From UBA2336 sp965227265 (GTDB lineage Bacteria; Bacteroidota; Bacteroidia; Cytophagales; Cyclobacteriaceae), in contig OZ245738.1 in assembly GCA_965227265.1 (NCBI GenBank), forward strand, positions 1,984,001-2,048,000: a stretch of DNA of 64,000 nt. The letters are read 5' to 3'. The position numbers and the translations under genes are program-made. The notes beneath the pieces are model-generated. The model saw only the letters and a program-made list of their open reading frames with translations. It was not told the origin of the DNA and ran no database searches. Position 1 is the first letter of the stretch; every line of letters begins with the position of its first letter. Positions 42,065 to 50,654 of this stretch are shown in pieces.

Positions 42065-44227
42065 ATGCTAAACCTGAAGCTGCTCACAGCCGCTTTACTG
42101 CTATCGGTGTCTGCTGTTTTTTCACAAGAACTGCACGACAAGGTTATTTTCGAGAATAGCCTGATGGATGGCGATTACTATTATAGCAAAACAACGTATT
42201 GGAATGGAAGCTGGATTAAAAACATTCAGGAAAAATTACCTGTATCCAATCAGCAATTTTTTACACCAGGTAACTCATTAGAGCTTCAGTATTTATCAAG
42301 CGAACATGGGCATTGGTCTGCAAGTATTAACTATCACGAACTTCGGGGCAAGGATTTGTTCAAAGACGCTGATCAGCTTTCCTTTTGGGTTTACCTGAAC
42401 GGCACAACTCCAAAAGAGACATTACCTTTTGTGAGCTTAACATTTTACGATGATAAAGCCTCACAAACTGCTGATCTTGCCAATTACCTTTCTTCGGTTA
42501 AACCAAATACGTGGACAAGAGTACAAATTCCATTGGACTCGCTGATTAAAGACAAGGCATACAAGCTATTAAATGTTAAGGGCGTAACATTTTCTCAAGG
42601 ACATTCTTCAAAAGCAGAAGGACATTTATTTATTGATCAGATAGAATTTGTTCCGGCAGCAACAATTGCGATGATACTCGATAAAGCACCCGAGCTTTTA
42701 TCCGCAACCGGTTATGAACAACATGTGGATTTGACTTGGGAAAAAGACAACCATTCAATGATCAAATACATTAAAGTATATAGATCATTGAACGGTAAAG
42801 ATTTTACCCCCGTGGGTATTCAGTCACCGCGAATTAGTGGCTTCTCGGATTTTACAGGATCTCAATCAGGCAAGATCAGCTATAAGCTTACGTACCTGGA
42901 TCAAAACTGTCGCGAGACAGATTTCTCCAATGTACTAACTGCCTCTACCCGATCAATGACCGATGAAGAATTGCTGGATATGATTCAGCAATCGCACTTC
43001 CGGTATTATTGGGATGGCTGCGAGCCGAATAGCGGACTTGCATTAGAAAATATTCCAGGCCGTTCAACGATGATCGCTACCGGAGCATCAGGTTTTGGTA
43101 TTATGGCAATAATCGCTGCCGCAAAAAGAAATTTTATCACACGCGATCAAGCTATTGAGCGCTTTGTTAGGATCTCTGACTTTTTATTGAAGGCTGACCG
43201 GTATCATGGTGTGTTTCCACATTTCTTGGATGGTACAACCGGTAAAACTGTTGCTTTCTTTGGTGGACATGATAATGGTGGTGATTTAGTAGAAACTTCT
43301 TTCCTCATGCAGGGATTGCTGGCTGCACGTCAATACTTCACGGGTAAAGATGCCAACGAAACAAAAATTCGAAACGCTATAACCAAACTTTGGAATGAAG
43401 TTGAATGGGATTGGTACAGACGAACAAAAGATTCTGATTTCTTATTCTGGCATTGGTCACCCGACCAAGACTGGGTAATTAATCATAAGCTTATTGGCTG
43501 GAACGAAACAATGATCACGTATTTCCTGGCCATTGCTTCACAAACTCATGGCGTTCCGGGATCGATGTATTATTCGGGTTGGGCAAGTCAGTCTGCCGAA
43601 GCAGCAATCTATCGGGCAAACTGGGGCCAAACTACCAATGGTGCTTCGTATACAAATGGCAACAGCTATCATGGGATTGAATTGCCCGTTGGTGTTTCCA
43701 ATGGGGGGCCGTTATTCTTTGTTCATTATTCTTTCCTGGGATTGAACCCGCATCAGTTTACGGATAAGTATGTAAACTATTTCGACAACAATAAACGCAT
43801 TGCTGAAATCAACCTTCGTTACTGCATTGAAAATCCACTCAAGCACAAAGGATACGGTGATGATTTTTGGGGACTTACAGCAAGCGATGGTGTATCCTAT
43901 TACACAGCGGATGAACCCACTGTAAAAGGTGATAAAGGCAAACTAACCGCAACAGGTGCGCTCGCATCTTTTCCGTATACGCCAGAAGCTTCTATGAAGG
44001 CATTAAAGAATTACTACCGCAACTTCGGAAAAAATTTATATGGCTATTACGGGTTTCGTGATGCTATTGACCTTGATAAAAACTGGTGCTCCCCTATTTA
44101 TATGGGCTTGAATCAGGCTCCTATTACCGTCATGATCGAAAATTATCGCAGCAAGCTGCTGTGGGATTTATTTATGGCTAACCCTGAAGTGCAGGGTGCA
44201 TTGAAAAAAATCAACGCTGCGCGTTAG
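42065..44227 (+). CDS. GH144-type beta-1,2-glucanase, copy 2 (with CBM-like and Fn3 domains)
   Basis: A Sec signal (LLLSVSAVFSQ) without lipobox is followed by a galactose-binding-like jelly roll (about 25-200, DGDYYYSKTTYWNGSW ... GHLFIDQIEFVP). A fibronectin type III-like domain (about 210-295) precedes the GH144 domain from about 300. The family blocks are GASGFGIMA, HGVFPHFLDG, HDNGGDLVETSFL, VEWDWYRR, FWHWSPD, NHKLIGWNE, FFVHYSFLGLNPH, FWGLTASDGVSYY and MIENYRSKLLWDLF. The ATG at 42065 gives a clean signal peptide, and an upstream in-frame TTG at 42044 overlaps copy 1. The length is 720 residues. The added modules suggest binding to long substrate. Confidence 0.9.
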   Translation: MLNLKLLTAALLLSVSAVFSQELHDKVIFENSLMDGDYYYSKTTYWNGSWIKNIQEKLPVSNQQFFTPGNSLELQYLSSEHGHWSASINYHELRGKDLFKDADQLSFWVYLNGTTPKETLPFVSLTFYDDKASQTADLANYLSSVKPNTWTRVQIPLDSLIKDKAYKLLNVKGVTFSQGHSSKAEGHLFIDQIEFVPAATIAMILDKAPELLSATGYEQHVDLTWEKDNHSMIKYIKVYRSLNGKDFTPVGIQSPRISGFSDFTGSQSGKISYKLTYLDQNCRETDFSNVLTASTRSMTDEELLDMIQQSHFRYYWDGCEPNSGLALENIPGRSTMIATGASGFGIMAIIAAAKRNFITRDQAIERFVRISDFLLKADRYHGVFPHFLDGTTGKTVAFFGGHDNGGDLVETSFLMQGLLAARQYFTGKDANETKIRNAITKLWNEVEWDWYRRTKDSDFLFWHWSPDQDWVINHKLIGWNETMITYFLAIASQTHGVPGSMYYSGWASQSAEAAIYRANWGQTTNGASYTNGNSYHGIELPVGVSNGGPLFFVHYSFLGLNPHQFTDKYVNYFDNNKRIAEINLRYCIENPLKHKGYGDDFWGLTASDGVSYYTADEPTVKGDKGKLTATGALASFPYTPEASMKALKNYYRNFGKNLYGYYGFRDAIDLDKNWCSPIYMGLNQAPITVMIENYRSKLLWDLFMANPEVQGALKKINAAR

Positions 44228-44308
44228 TAGAAAAACTAACACGGTGCAATAAAAATATTGCATGCGCGAAAGCTCATGCTAACACTTAACCTTTAACACA
44301 TTTAAACG

Positions 44309-45661
44309 ATGAGGTGTATATACTTTTTTGTTTTTGGTTTATTGATCATTGCGTCCTGTTCAAAACCTAGAAAGCAGAAAGAAGTAAAACCAATAGCCAA
44401 TGATACGCTGGCCATCAGTGAAGATTCTTTACTCACCCTTGTGCAGTACCAGACCTTCCAGTATTTCTGGGATAATGCTGAAACCACTTCAGGCCTTGGC
44501 AAAGAGCGCACGCATATGGATAATATCTATCCGGATAACGATCAAACCGTTGTTACAACAGGCGGTTCGGGTTTTGGAATCATAGCCATTCTTGTAGGAA
44601 TTGAACGTGGCTTTATCACACGCGAGCAAGCACTTGAACGGTATACGAAAATTGTAAACTTCCTGGATACAGCGGAGCGTTTTCATGGTGCGTGGCCACA
44701 CTGGATTGAAGGAACAACAGGCAAGGTTAAACCTTTCGGCAGAAAAGATAATGGTGGTGATCTTGTAGAAACCTCATTTCTTTTTCAAGGATTGATAACC
44801 GTTCGCGAATATTTTAAAAACGGTAACGAAAAAGAAAAAGCACTCGCAGCAAAAATCGACAAGCTATGGCGTGGCATTGAATGGAATTGGTACACGCGTG
44901 GAGAAAATGTTTTGTATTGGCATTGGTCGCCTGAATATAAATGGGAAATGAATTTCGCCATTGGCGGATATAATGAATGTCTGATTACCTATGTGATGGC
45001 CGCTTCCTCACCTACTTATAGTATTAAACCGGAAGTTTATCACCAAGGCTGGGCGCGTAATGACAGCATCATAACAGATCGTGTGTTCTATGACCTACCA
45101 ACGGTGCTTGATCATTTTGAGGGTAACAATGATCCTGTTGGACCATTATTCTGGTCACACTATTCTTACTTAGGTCTTGATCCGCGCCATCTAAAAGATA
45201 AGTATGCGGATTACTGGAAACTCAACACCAATCATTCGCTAATTGATTATCGCTATTGTGTAGATAATCCAAAACATTACAAAGGTTACGGTCCAAATTG
45301 CTGGGGCTTAACTTCCAGCTACTCAACGGTTGGATATGCTGGTCATTCACCTTCTGAAGATTTAGGGGTGATCTCTCCTACCGCAGCACTTTCCTCTTTC
45401 CCATACACACCAAAAGAAAGCATGCAATTCTTGAAATTTATCTACGCCCCTTCGCGTGATAGTCTTGTGGGCAAGTATGGACCTTATGATGCGTTCAACT
45501 TTTCAGAAGATTGGTACTTGCCACGTTACCTGGCAATTGATCAGGGAACCATTCCGGTGATGATTGAAAACTATCGCACAGGTTTACTTTGGAATTTATT
45601 TATGCAGGCACCTGAAGTTCAGGCCGGACTTAAGAAACTTGGATTTGAAATCACGAAATAA
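44309..45661 (+). CDS. GH144-type beta-1,2-glucanase, copy 3 (lipoprotein, catalytic domain only)
   Basis: A lipobox (LLIIASC, Cys17) and a short linker lead straight into the GH144 domain (about 45-450). Family blocks are GGSGFGIIA, HGAWPHWIEG, KDNGGDLVETSFL, IEWNWYTR, YWHWSPEYKWEMN, GGYNECLITY, FWSHYSYLGLDPR, CWGLTSSYSTVGY and MIENYRTGLLWNLF. Compared with copies 1 and 2, the GWNE block is GYNE and the His before it (NH) is Phe (NF). The length is 450 residues. It could be an enzyme for shorter chains in the periplasm or on the outer membrane. The stop lies one base from the start of copy 4. Confidence 0.9.
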   Translation: MRCIYFFVFGLLIIASCSKPRKQKEVKPIANDTLAISEDSLLTLVQYQTFQYFWDNAETTSGLGKERTHMDNIYPDNDQTVVTTGGSGFGIIAILVGIERGFITREQALERYTKIVNFLDTAERFHGAWPHWIEGTTGKVKPFGRKDNGGDLVETSFLFQGLITVREYFKNGNEKEKALAAKIDKLWRGIEWNWYTRGENVLYWHWSPEYKWEMNFAIGGYNECLITYVMAASSPTYSIKPEVYHQGWARNDSIITDRVFYDLPTVLDHFEGNNDPVGPLFWSHYSYLGLDPRHLKDKYADYWKLNTNHSLIDYRYCVDNPKHYKGYGPNCWGLTSSYSTVGYAGHSPSEDLGVISPTAALSSFPYTPKESMQFLKFIYAPSRDSLVGKYGPYDAFNFSEDWYLPRYLAIDQGTIPVMIENYRTGLLWNLFMQAPEVQAGLKKLGFEITK

Positions 45662-45662
45662 C

Positions 45663-47096
45663 ATGAGACAGACTTACAAGCTCTTATTTATCGCAATACT
45701 CTTTCTGTTTTCAATTGATGGCATTGCTCAAAAGAGTAAAACGCAATCGAAAGAACAGAAAGATGTCATTGCTCCGGTTGGCATTCTTCCAAATCTTTCC
45801 GACTCAGCCTTGCTGGATGTGGTGCAACGTCAAACATTTCGATACTTCTGGCATTTCGCTCATCCCACAAGCGGATTAGCACGTGAGCGCAGCAATACAA
45901 TCCGTGGAGAATATTTCTGGGATTATGCGGATGAAGCTTATGGTTCACCAAACTTAAGTACCAATACATACGGTCCTGAAGCTTGCGCCATTGGAGGAAC
46001 TGGTTTCGGAATCATGGCTACTGTTGTGGCGGTTGATAGAAAGTGGATCAGTCGCGAAGCCGCTGTGCAACGTTTGAATAAAATGGTTGACTTTCTTTTA
46101 CATGCTGATAGTTATCACGGAATCTTTCCGCACTTTATGAACGGTGAAACCGGAAAAACAATTGCCTTCGGTCGTTTAGATGACGCAGCAGATATTGTTG
46201 AGACTTCCTATCTCTTCATGGGTTTGCTTACCGCTCGTGAATACTTCAACAACGATACTGACCTTGAAAAATATTTCCGCAATCGGGTAAACCAACTGTG
46301 GTATACAGCCAATTGGAACTGGCATACGAAAGGCGAGAACAATATGCTGTACTGGCATTGGAGTCCGGTTAACGATTGGGATATGAACTTCCCGGTTCGC
46401 GGATGGAATGAGTGTTTAATCACGTACATCGTTTCTGCATCATCTCCTAACAAAGGGATTTCGTGGGAAACGTATAACAATGGCTGGGTAAATAGCGCTT
46501 CATGGCGCAATGGCAAATCATACTATGGAATCAATCTTCCGCTCGGGTTTGAATATGGCGGGCCACTCTTCTTTGCACATTATACTTTTCTAGGTATTGA
46601 CCCGCGCGGTCTGAAAGATTGGTCAACCGATTACTTTGAACAAAATAAAAATCATACGCTCATCAACCGCGAGCATTGCATTAAAAATCTAAAAGGATAT
46701 AAAGGATACAGTGAAAAGTGCTGGGGTTTAACTGCCGGTGATAGCTTCAAAGGTTATGTAGCACACAGTCCAACAGAAGATTTTGGTGTAATTCAACCAA
46801 CTGCTGCGTTGTCATCATTCCCGTATACACCAGAACATTCTATGCAAGCACTTCGTCACTTCTATTACGATCATGGCGATAAGATATGGAGTGAGTATGG
46901 GTTTGTAGACGGTTTCAGCGAAACACACAATTGGTACGCGAAGTCCCATCTGGCAATAGATCAAGGTCCAATCATTGTCATGATTGAAAATTACCGTTCG
47001 GGATTATTATGGAATCTGTTCATGAAAATTCCGGATGTTCAGAATGGATTGACGAAGCTGGGCTTCAAAAGTCCGCATATTAAAGCTGATAAGTAA
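45663..47096 (+). CDS. GH144-type beta-1,2-glucanase, copy 4 (divergent active-site block)
   Basis: A Sec signal (about 1-22, LFSIDGIAQ) precedes a GH144 domain (about 45-477). Blocks are GGTGFGIMA, HGIFPHFMNG, YWHWSPVNDWDMN, RGWNECLITY, FFAHYTFLGIDPR, CWGLTAGDSFKGY and MIENYRSGLLWNLF. The otherwise invariant DNGGDLVET block reads DDAADIVET here. An insert of about 15 residues (GEYFWDYADEAYGSPN) lies before GGTGFG. The ATG at 45663 was chosen because it starts the signal peptide. An in-frame ATG 33 codons upstream lies inside copy 3. The length is 477 residues. Confidence 0.9.
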   Translation: MRQTYKLLFIAILFLFSIDGIAQKSKTQSKEQKDVIAPVGILPNLSDSALLDVVQRQTFRYFWHFAHPTSGLARERSNTIRGEYFWDYADEAYGSPNLSTNTYGPEACAIGGTGFGIMATVVAVDRKWISREAAVQRLNKMVDFLLHADSYHGIFPHFMNGETGKTIAFGRLDDAADIVETSYLFMGLLTAREYFNNDTDLEKYFRNRVNQLWYTANWNWHTKGENNMLYWHWSPVNDWDMNFPVRGWNECLITYIVSASSPNKGISWETYNNGWVNSASWRNGKSYYGINLPLGFEYGGPLFFAHYTFLGIDPRGLKDWSTDYFEQNKNHTLINREHCIKNLKGYKGYSEKCWGLTAGDSFKGYVAHSPTEDFGVIQPTAALSSFPYTPEHSMQALRHFYYDHGDKIWSEYGFVDGFSETHNWYAKSHLAIDQGPIIVMIENYRSGLLWNLFMKIPDVQNGLTKLGFKSPHIKADK

Positions 47097-47114
47097 AAAT
47101 AAAGTCCAAACGCT

Positions 47115-48275
47115 ATGCGCATTACTCGTGAGGAATTTTTAAAGACAACTACAGCAGCTGGAGCAGCGTACCTGCTTACATCATTAGAAGCTTTCGCCAT
47201 CCACACTCCTGCTAAAAAAATCCGCATTGGTATAATTGGATGCGGAAGTGTTTCCGGGCAATATCTACCTCATCTTTCAAAATCTCCGTATGTAGAGTTA
47301 GTGAGTGCTTGTGATATTGTTTATGAACGAGCAAAGAATCGCGCAGCAGAATTTAATATCCCCAATCATTATCCCTCTATTGACAAGATGCTGGCAGGCA
47401 CTCCGTTCGATCTGTTTGTAAATCTTACGGATATGCAGGAGCACGAGCGTTTAAATCAAATCGCGCTCGATTCCAATCATCATGTATGGAGCGAGAAGCC
47501 AATGGCAAATTCTTATAAAGCCGGAAAAGAATTACTTGATCTTGCTAAAAGTAAAAAGCTTCGCCTCTGGGGAGCACCGGCTGTTGTGAACAGTCCGCAG
47601 TTTGCTTTCATGTCGCAATCCATTCGTGAAGGCAAGCTTGGTAAAATTTCTTCAGCCCATGCACACTACGGACATCTGGGCCCAACATGGTCAGCATTCT
47701 TCTATGAAAAAGGTGGTGGCAGTTTGCCTGATCTAGGTGTTTATAATCTTGCTACTCTTACAGGATTACTTGGGCCAGCAAAGTCAGTAATGGCGATGAC
47801 CAGCATTGTAACGCCTGAACGAACAGTTGATAATAAAGGAAAGATTGATGTTGTCGCGGAAGACAATGCTATGGTACTGATGGATCATGGTAATGGTGTG
47901 ATCTCTCATGTTCAATGCGGTTTCAATTATTTTGATCCGTATGGCCATGAAGGGAAAGGTCAGGAAAAACATACCATCACAATTTGGGGTACGCATGGTA
48001 ACATGGGTCTTGTCGGTTACGACTGGGCTCCTTACGGAGTTGACATGGTAACGCATGATCATGAACAATCACAACGGTTTGTTCCCGATCCAAAAGAATA
48101 TGTCTGGCAGCAAGGTGCAAGTGTAATCTCGCAAGCATTAGTAGAGAATACCGAACCGTTAATTGCTGCCGAACATGCCCTGCATGTGCTTGAAATTATT
48201 GAAGCAGCCCGTGAATCTGGCTCGACTGGAAAAAAGATTCAGCTCGTTTCAACCTTTAAACATCCTGTAGTCTAA
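47115..48275 (+). CDS. Gfo/Idh/MocA-family oxidoreductase
   Basis: A Rossmann NAD(P)-binding domain (about 34-155) has KKIRIGIIGCGSVSGQYLPH and the family signature EKPMANSYKAG. It is followed by the C-terminal alpha/beta dimerisation domain (GGGSLPDLGVYNLATLTG). The N-terminal 28 residues look like a Tat signal, but the twin arginine is broken (TREEFLKTTTAAGAAYLL). Family members oxidise sugars or related compounds, and GH109 glycosidases also share this fold. In this setting a role in beta-glucan-derived sugar metabolism is likely, but the reaction is open. The length is 386 residues. It lies 18 bases after GH144 copy 4. Confidence 0.88.
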   Translation: MRITREEFLKTTTAAGAAYLLTSLEAFAIHTPAKKIRIGIIGCGSVSGQYLPHLSKSPYVELVSACDIVYERAKNRAAEFNIPNHYPSIDKMLAGTPFDLFVNLTDMQEHERLNQIALDSNHHVWSEKPMANSYKAGKELLDLAKSKKLRLWGAPAVVNSPQFAFMSQSIREGKLGKISSAHAHYGHLGPTWSAFFYEKGGGSLPDLGVYNLATLTGLLGPAKSVMAMTSIVTPERTVDNKGKIDVVAEDNAMVLMDHGNGVISHVQCGFNYFDPYGHEGKGQEKHTITIWGTHGNMGLVGYDWAPYGVDMVTHDHEQSQRFVPDPKEYVWQQGASVISQALVENTEPLIAAEHALHVLEIIEAARESGSTGKKIQLVSTFKHPVV

Positions 48276-48332
48276 GACCCAAAAATTATTTTTTACATAT
48301 AAAACCAAACCTCAACGCATAAATATCCTACT

Positions 48333-50627
48333 ATGAAATCTCTACGAATTACAGTTTTCCTCTCACTGCTGATGTTAGTCTTCGCGTGTACAACGCAGGA
48401 TAAAAAAAGTGCTAATGATCCTTATACGGCTAAGGTCGATTCACTGCTTGGCATAATGACGTTGCAAGAGAAGATCGGTCAGCTTAACCTTCCTGGCGCA
48501 GGTGATTTTGTAACCGGTCAGGCTCAAAACACTGACCTCGCCAAAAAAATTGAACAAGGCCTGGTAGGCGGATTGTTCAACATCAAATCGGTGGCTAAGA
48601 TCAAAGAAGTTCAACGCATTGCCATTGAAAAGAGTCGGTTGAAAATTCCGTTGATTTTTGGAATGGATGTAATCCATGGATATGAAACTGTATTCCCAAT
48701 TCCATTGGGATTAAGCTGTAGCTGGGATATGAAACTCATCGAGCGTAGTGCGCGCATCGCTGCACAGGAAGCAAGCGCAGATGGTATCTGCTGGACCTTC
48801 TCTCCGATGGTTGATATTGGACGTGATGCCCGCTGGGGCCGGATTGCTGAAGGAAGTGGTGAAGATCCTTATCTCGGAGGTATGATTGCTCAAGCGATGG
48901 TAAGAGGTTACCAAGGCAACGATTATTCTTCCAATAGTTCAATCATGTCTTGTGTAAAACATTATGCACTATACGGAGCAGCTGAAGCTGGCCGTGATTA
49001 TAATACAACGGACATGAGCCGTGTACGCATGTACAATGAATATTTTCCACCTTACAAAGCAGCCGTAGATGCAGGTGCAGGAAGCATGATGGCATCCTTC
49101 AATGAAATTGATGGCGTTCCAGCAACTGCCAACAAATGGTTATTAACCGATGTGCTCCGCGATCAGTGGGGATTTAATGGCTTTGTGGTTTCAGATTACA
49201 CTGGTATTTCAGAAATGATCGACCATGGTTATGGTGAAGACCTCAAAGATGTTTCTGCAAAAGCATTACAAGCAGGATTAGATATGGATATGGTTGCGGA
49301 AGGTTTTTTAAAGACGCTTGAAGAGTCGTTAAAAGATGGCAAGATAACCGAGGCCGACATTAACAGAGCGTGCGCCAGAATTCTAAAAGCAAAGTTTGAG
49401 CTTGGGCTATTTGCAAATCCATACAAATATTGTGATGAGAACCGCGCCAAGAACGAAGTATTCACACCTGCAAATCGCGCGGAAGCACGCAGCATTGCAG
49501 CACAAAGCTTTGTGTTGTTGAAGAATGACAAAAACATTCTTCCATTGAAGAAATCCGGAACCATCGCGTTGATTGGTCCATTGGCCGATGCAAAAGAAAA
49601 CATGCCAGGAACCTGGAGTGTTGCAGCGAAATTTGATCAGGCTATTTCAATGCGTGCAGGTTTGGAAAAATCATTAGGTGGAAGTGCAAAAATTGTTTAC
49701 GCTAAAGGCGCGAACATCGATGAAGATTCAACCTTCGAAAAAAATGCGACTATGTTTGGAAAGGCGTTAGGCCGCGATAAACGTTCTGCAACAGCTTTGC
49801 GTGAAGAAGCATTAAAGATCGCACGCGGTGCGGATGTCATTGTTGCCGCATTAGGTGAAGCTTCTGAAATGAGCGGTGAAGCCTCAAGCCGAAGCAACAT
49901 TGAAATTCCGGCAACACAAAAGGAATTATTGAAAGCACTTGTTGCAACGGGCAAGCCGGTTGTACTGATACTCTTTACCGGTCGTCCACTAGCAATCAAA
50001 TGGGAAGCTGAAAATGTTCCATCAATTTTAAACGTTTGGTTTGGCGGAAGTGAAGCTGGAGATGCGATCGCTGACGTATTGTTTGGGGATGTGAATCCTT
50101 CCGGAAAGCTCACCACAACTTTCCCGCAGAGTGTTGGTCAACTTCCCATGTATTATGGACAGAAGAACACAGGCCGTCCGTTGGGAAGCGGAGTTTGGTT
50201 TCAAAAGTTCCGTTCAAACTACCTGGATGTCTCCAACGAGCCAGTTTATCCTTTCGGATATGGCTTAAGCTATACTTCGTTCAGTTATAGCGATATTACA
50301 CTTGACAAAACTGAAATGACAGGTTCTGATTCATTAAAAGTTTCTATTGATGTCTCCAATACTGGAACGGTTGATGGCAGCGAAGTTGTTCAGCTTTACA
50401 TTCGTGACCTGGTGGGTTCTGTAACGCGTCCTGTAAAAGAACTTAAAGCTTTCAACAAGCTTACTTTGAAAGCGGGTGAAAAGAAAACTGTTACATTTAC
50501 TTTAAACAAAAAAGACTTATCATTCTACAAAGGTGATCTGAGCTTTGGCTACGAGCCTGGCAAGTTCCATGTTTTTGTAGGGGGTAACTCGCGCGATGTT
50601 AAGCAGGCTGAATTTATTGTGAAGTAA
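48333..50627 (+). CDS. GH3 beta-glucosidase (lipoprotein)
   Basis: This is a family 3 glycoside hydrolase of BglX type, 764 residues long. A lipobox (LMLVFAC, Cys19) is followed by the TIM barrel (about 30-360), with PLIFGMDVIHGYETVFPIPL, SPMVDIGRDARWGRIAEG, CVKHYALYGAAEAGRDYN and the nucleophile Asp288 in FVVSDYTG. The alpha/beta sandwich (about 380-620) has GEASEMSGEASSRSNIEIP, which supplies the acid/base side. A C-terminal fibronectin-like domain follows. Next to four GH144 genes it probably releases glucose from sophoro-oligosaccharides, as do GH3 enzymes near GH144/GH94 genes in other bacteria. Confidence 0.94.
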   Translation: MKSLRITVFLSLLMLVFACTTQDKKSANDPYTAKVDSLLGIMTLQEKIGQLNLPGAGDFVTGQAQNTDLAKKIEQGLVGGLFNIKSVAKIKEVQRIAIEKSRLKIPLIFGMDVIHGYETVFPIPLGLSCSWDMKLIERSARIAAQEASADGICWTFSPMVDIGRDARWGRIAEGSGEDPYLGGMIAQAMVRGYQGNDYSSNSSIMSCVKHYALYGAAEAGRDYNTTDMSRVRMYNEYFPPYKAAVDAGAGSMMASFNEIDGVPATANKWLLTDVLRDQWGFNGFVVSDYTGISEMIDHGYGEDLKDVSAKALQAGLDMDMVAEGFLKTLEESLKDGKITEADINRACARILKAKFELGLFANPYKYCDENRAKNEVFTPANRAEARSIAAQSFVLLKNDKNILPLKKSGTIALIGPLADAKENMPGTWSVAAKFDQAISMRAGLEKSLGGSAKIVYAKGANIDEDSTFEKNATMFGKALGRDKRSATALREEALKIARGADVIVAALGEASEMSGEASSRSNIEIPATQKELLKALVATGKPVVLILFTGRPLAIKWEAENVPSILNVWFGGSEAGDAIADVLFGDVNPSGKLTTTFPQSVGQLPMYYGQKNTGRPLGSGVWFQKFRSNYLDVSNEPVYPFGYGLSYTSFSYSDITLDKTEMTGSDSLKVSIDVSNTGTVDGSEVVQLYIRDLVGSVTRPVKELKAFNKLTLKAGEKKTVTFTLNKKDLSFYKGDLSFGYEPGKFHVFVGGNSRDVKQAEFIVK

Positions 50628-50654
50628 TGAGTACCTCAAACTAACCCGATCAAA

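Noticed and set aside
45564..45662. Earlier start for GH144 copy 4 inside copy 3
   Set aside because: It would place 33 unrelated residues before a clear signal peptide that begins at 45663.
49697..50116. Minus-strand open frame of 139 codons over the GH3 gene
   Set aside because: It is antisense to well-conserved GH3 coding sequence, with Ser/Ala-rich composition typical of a shadow frame and no recognised motif.
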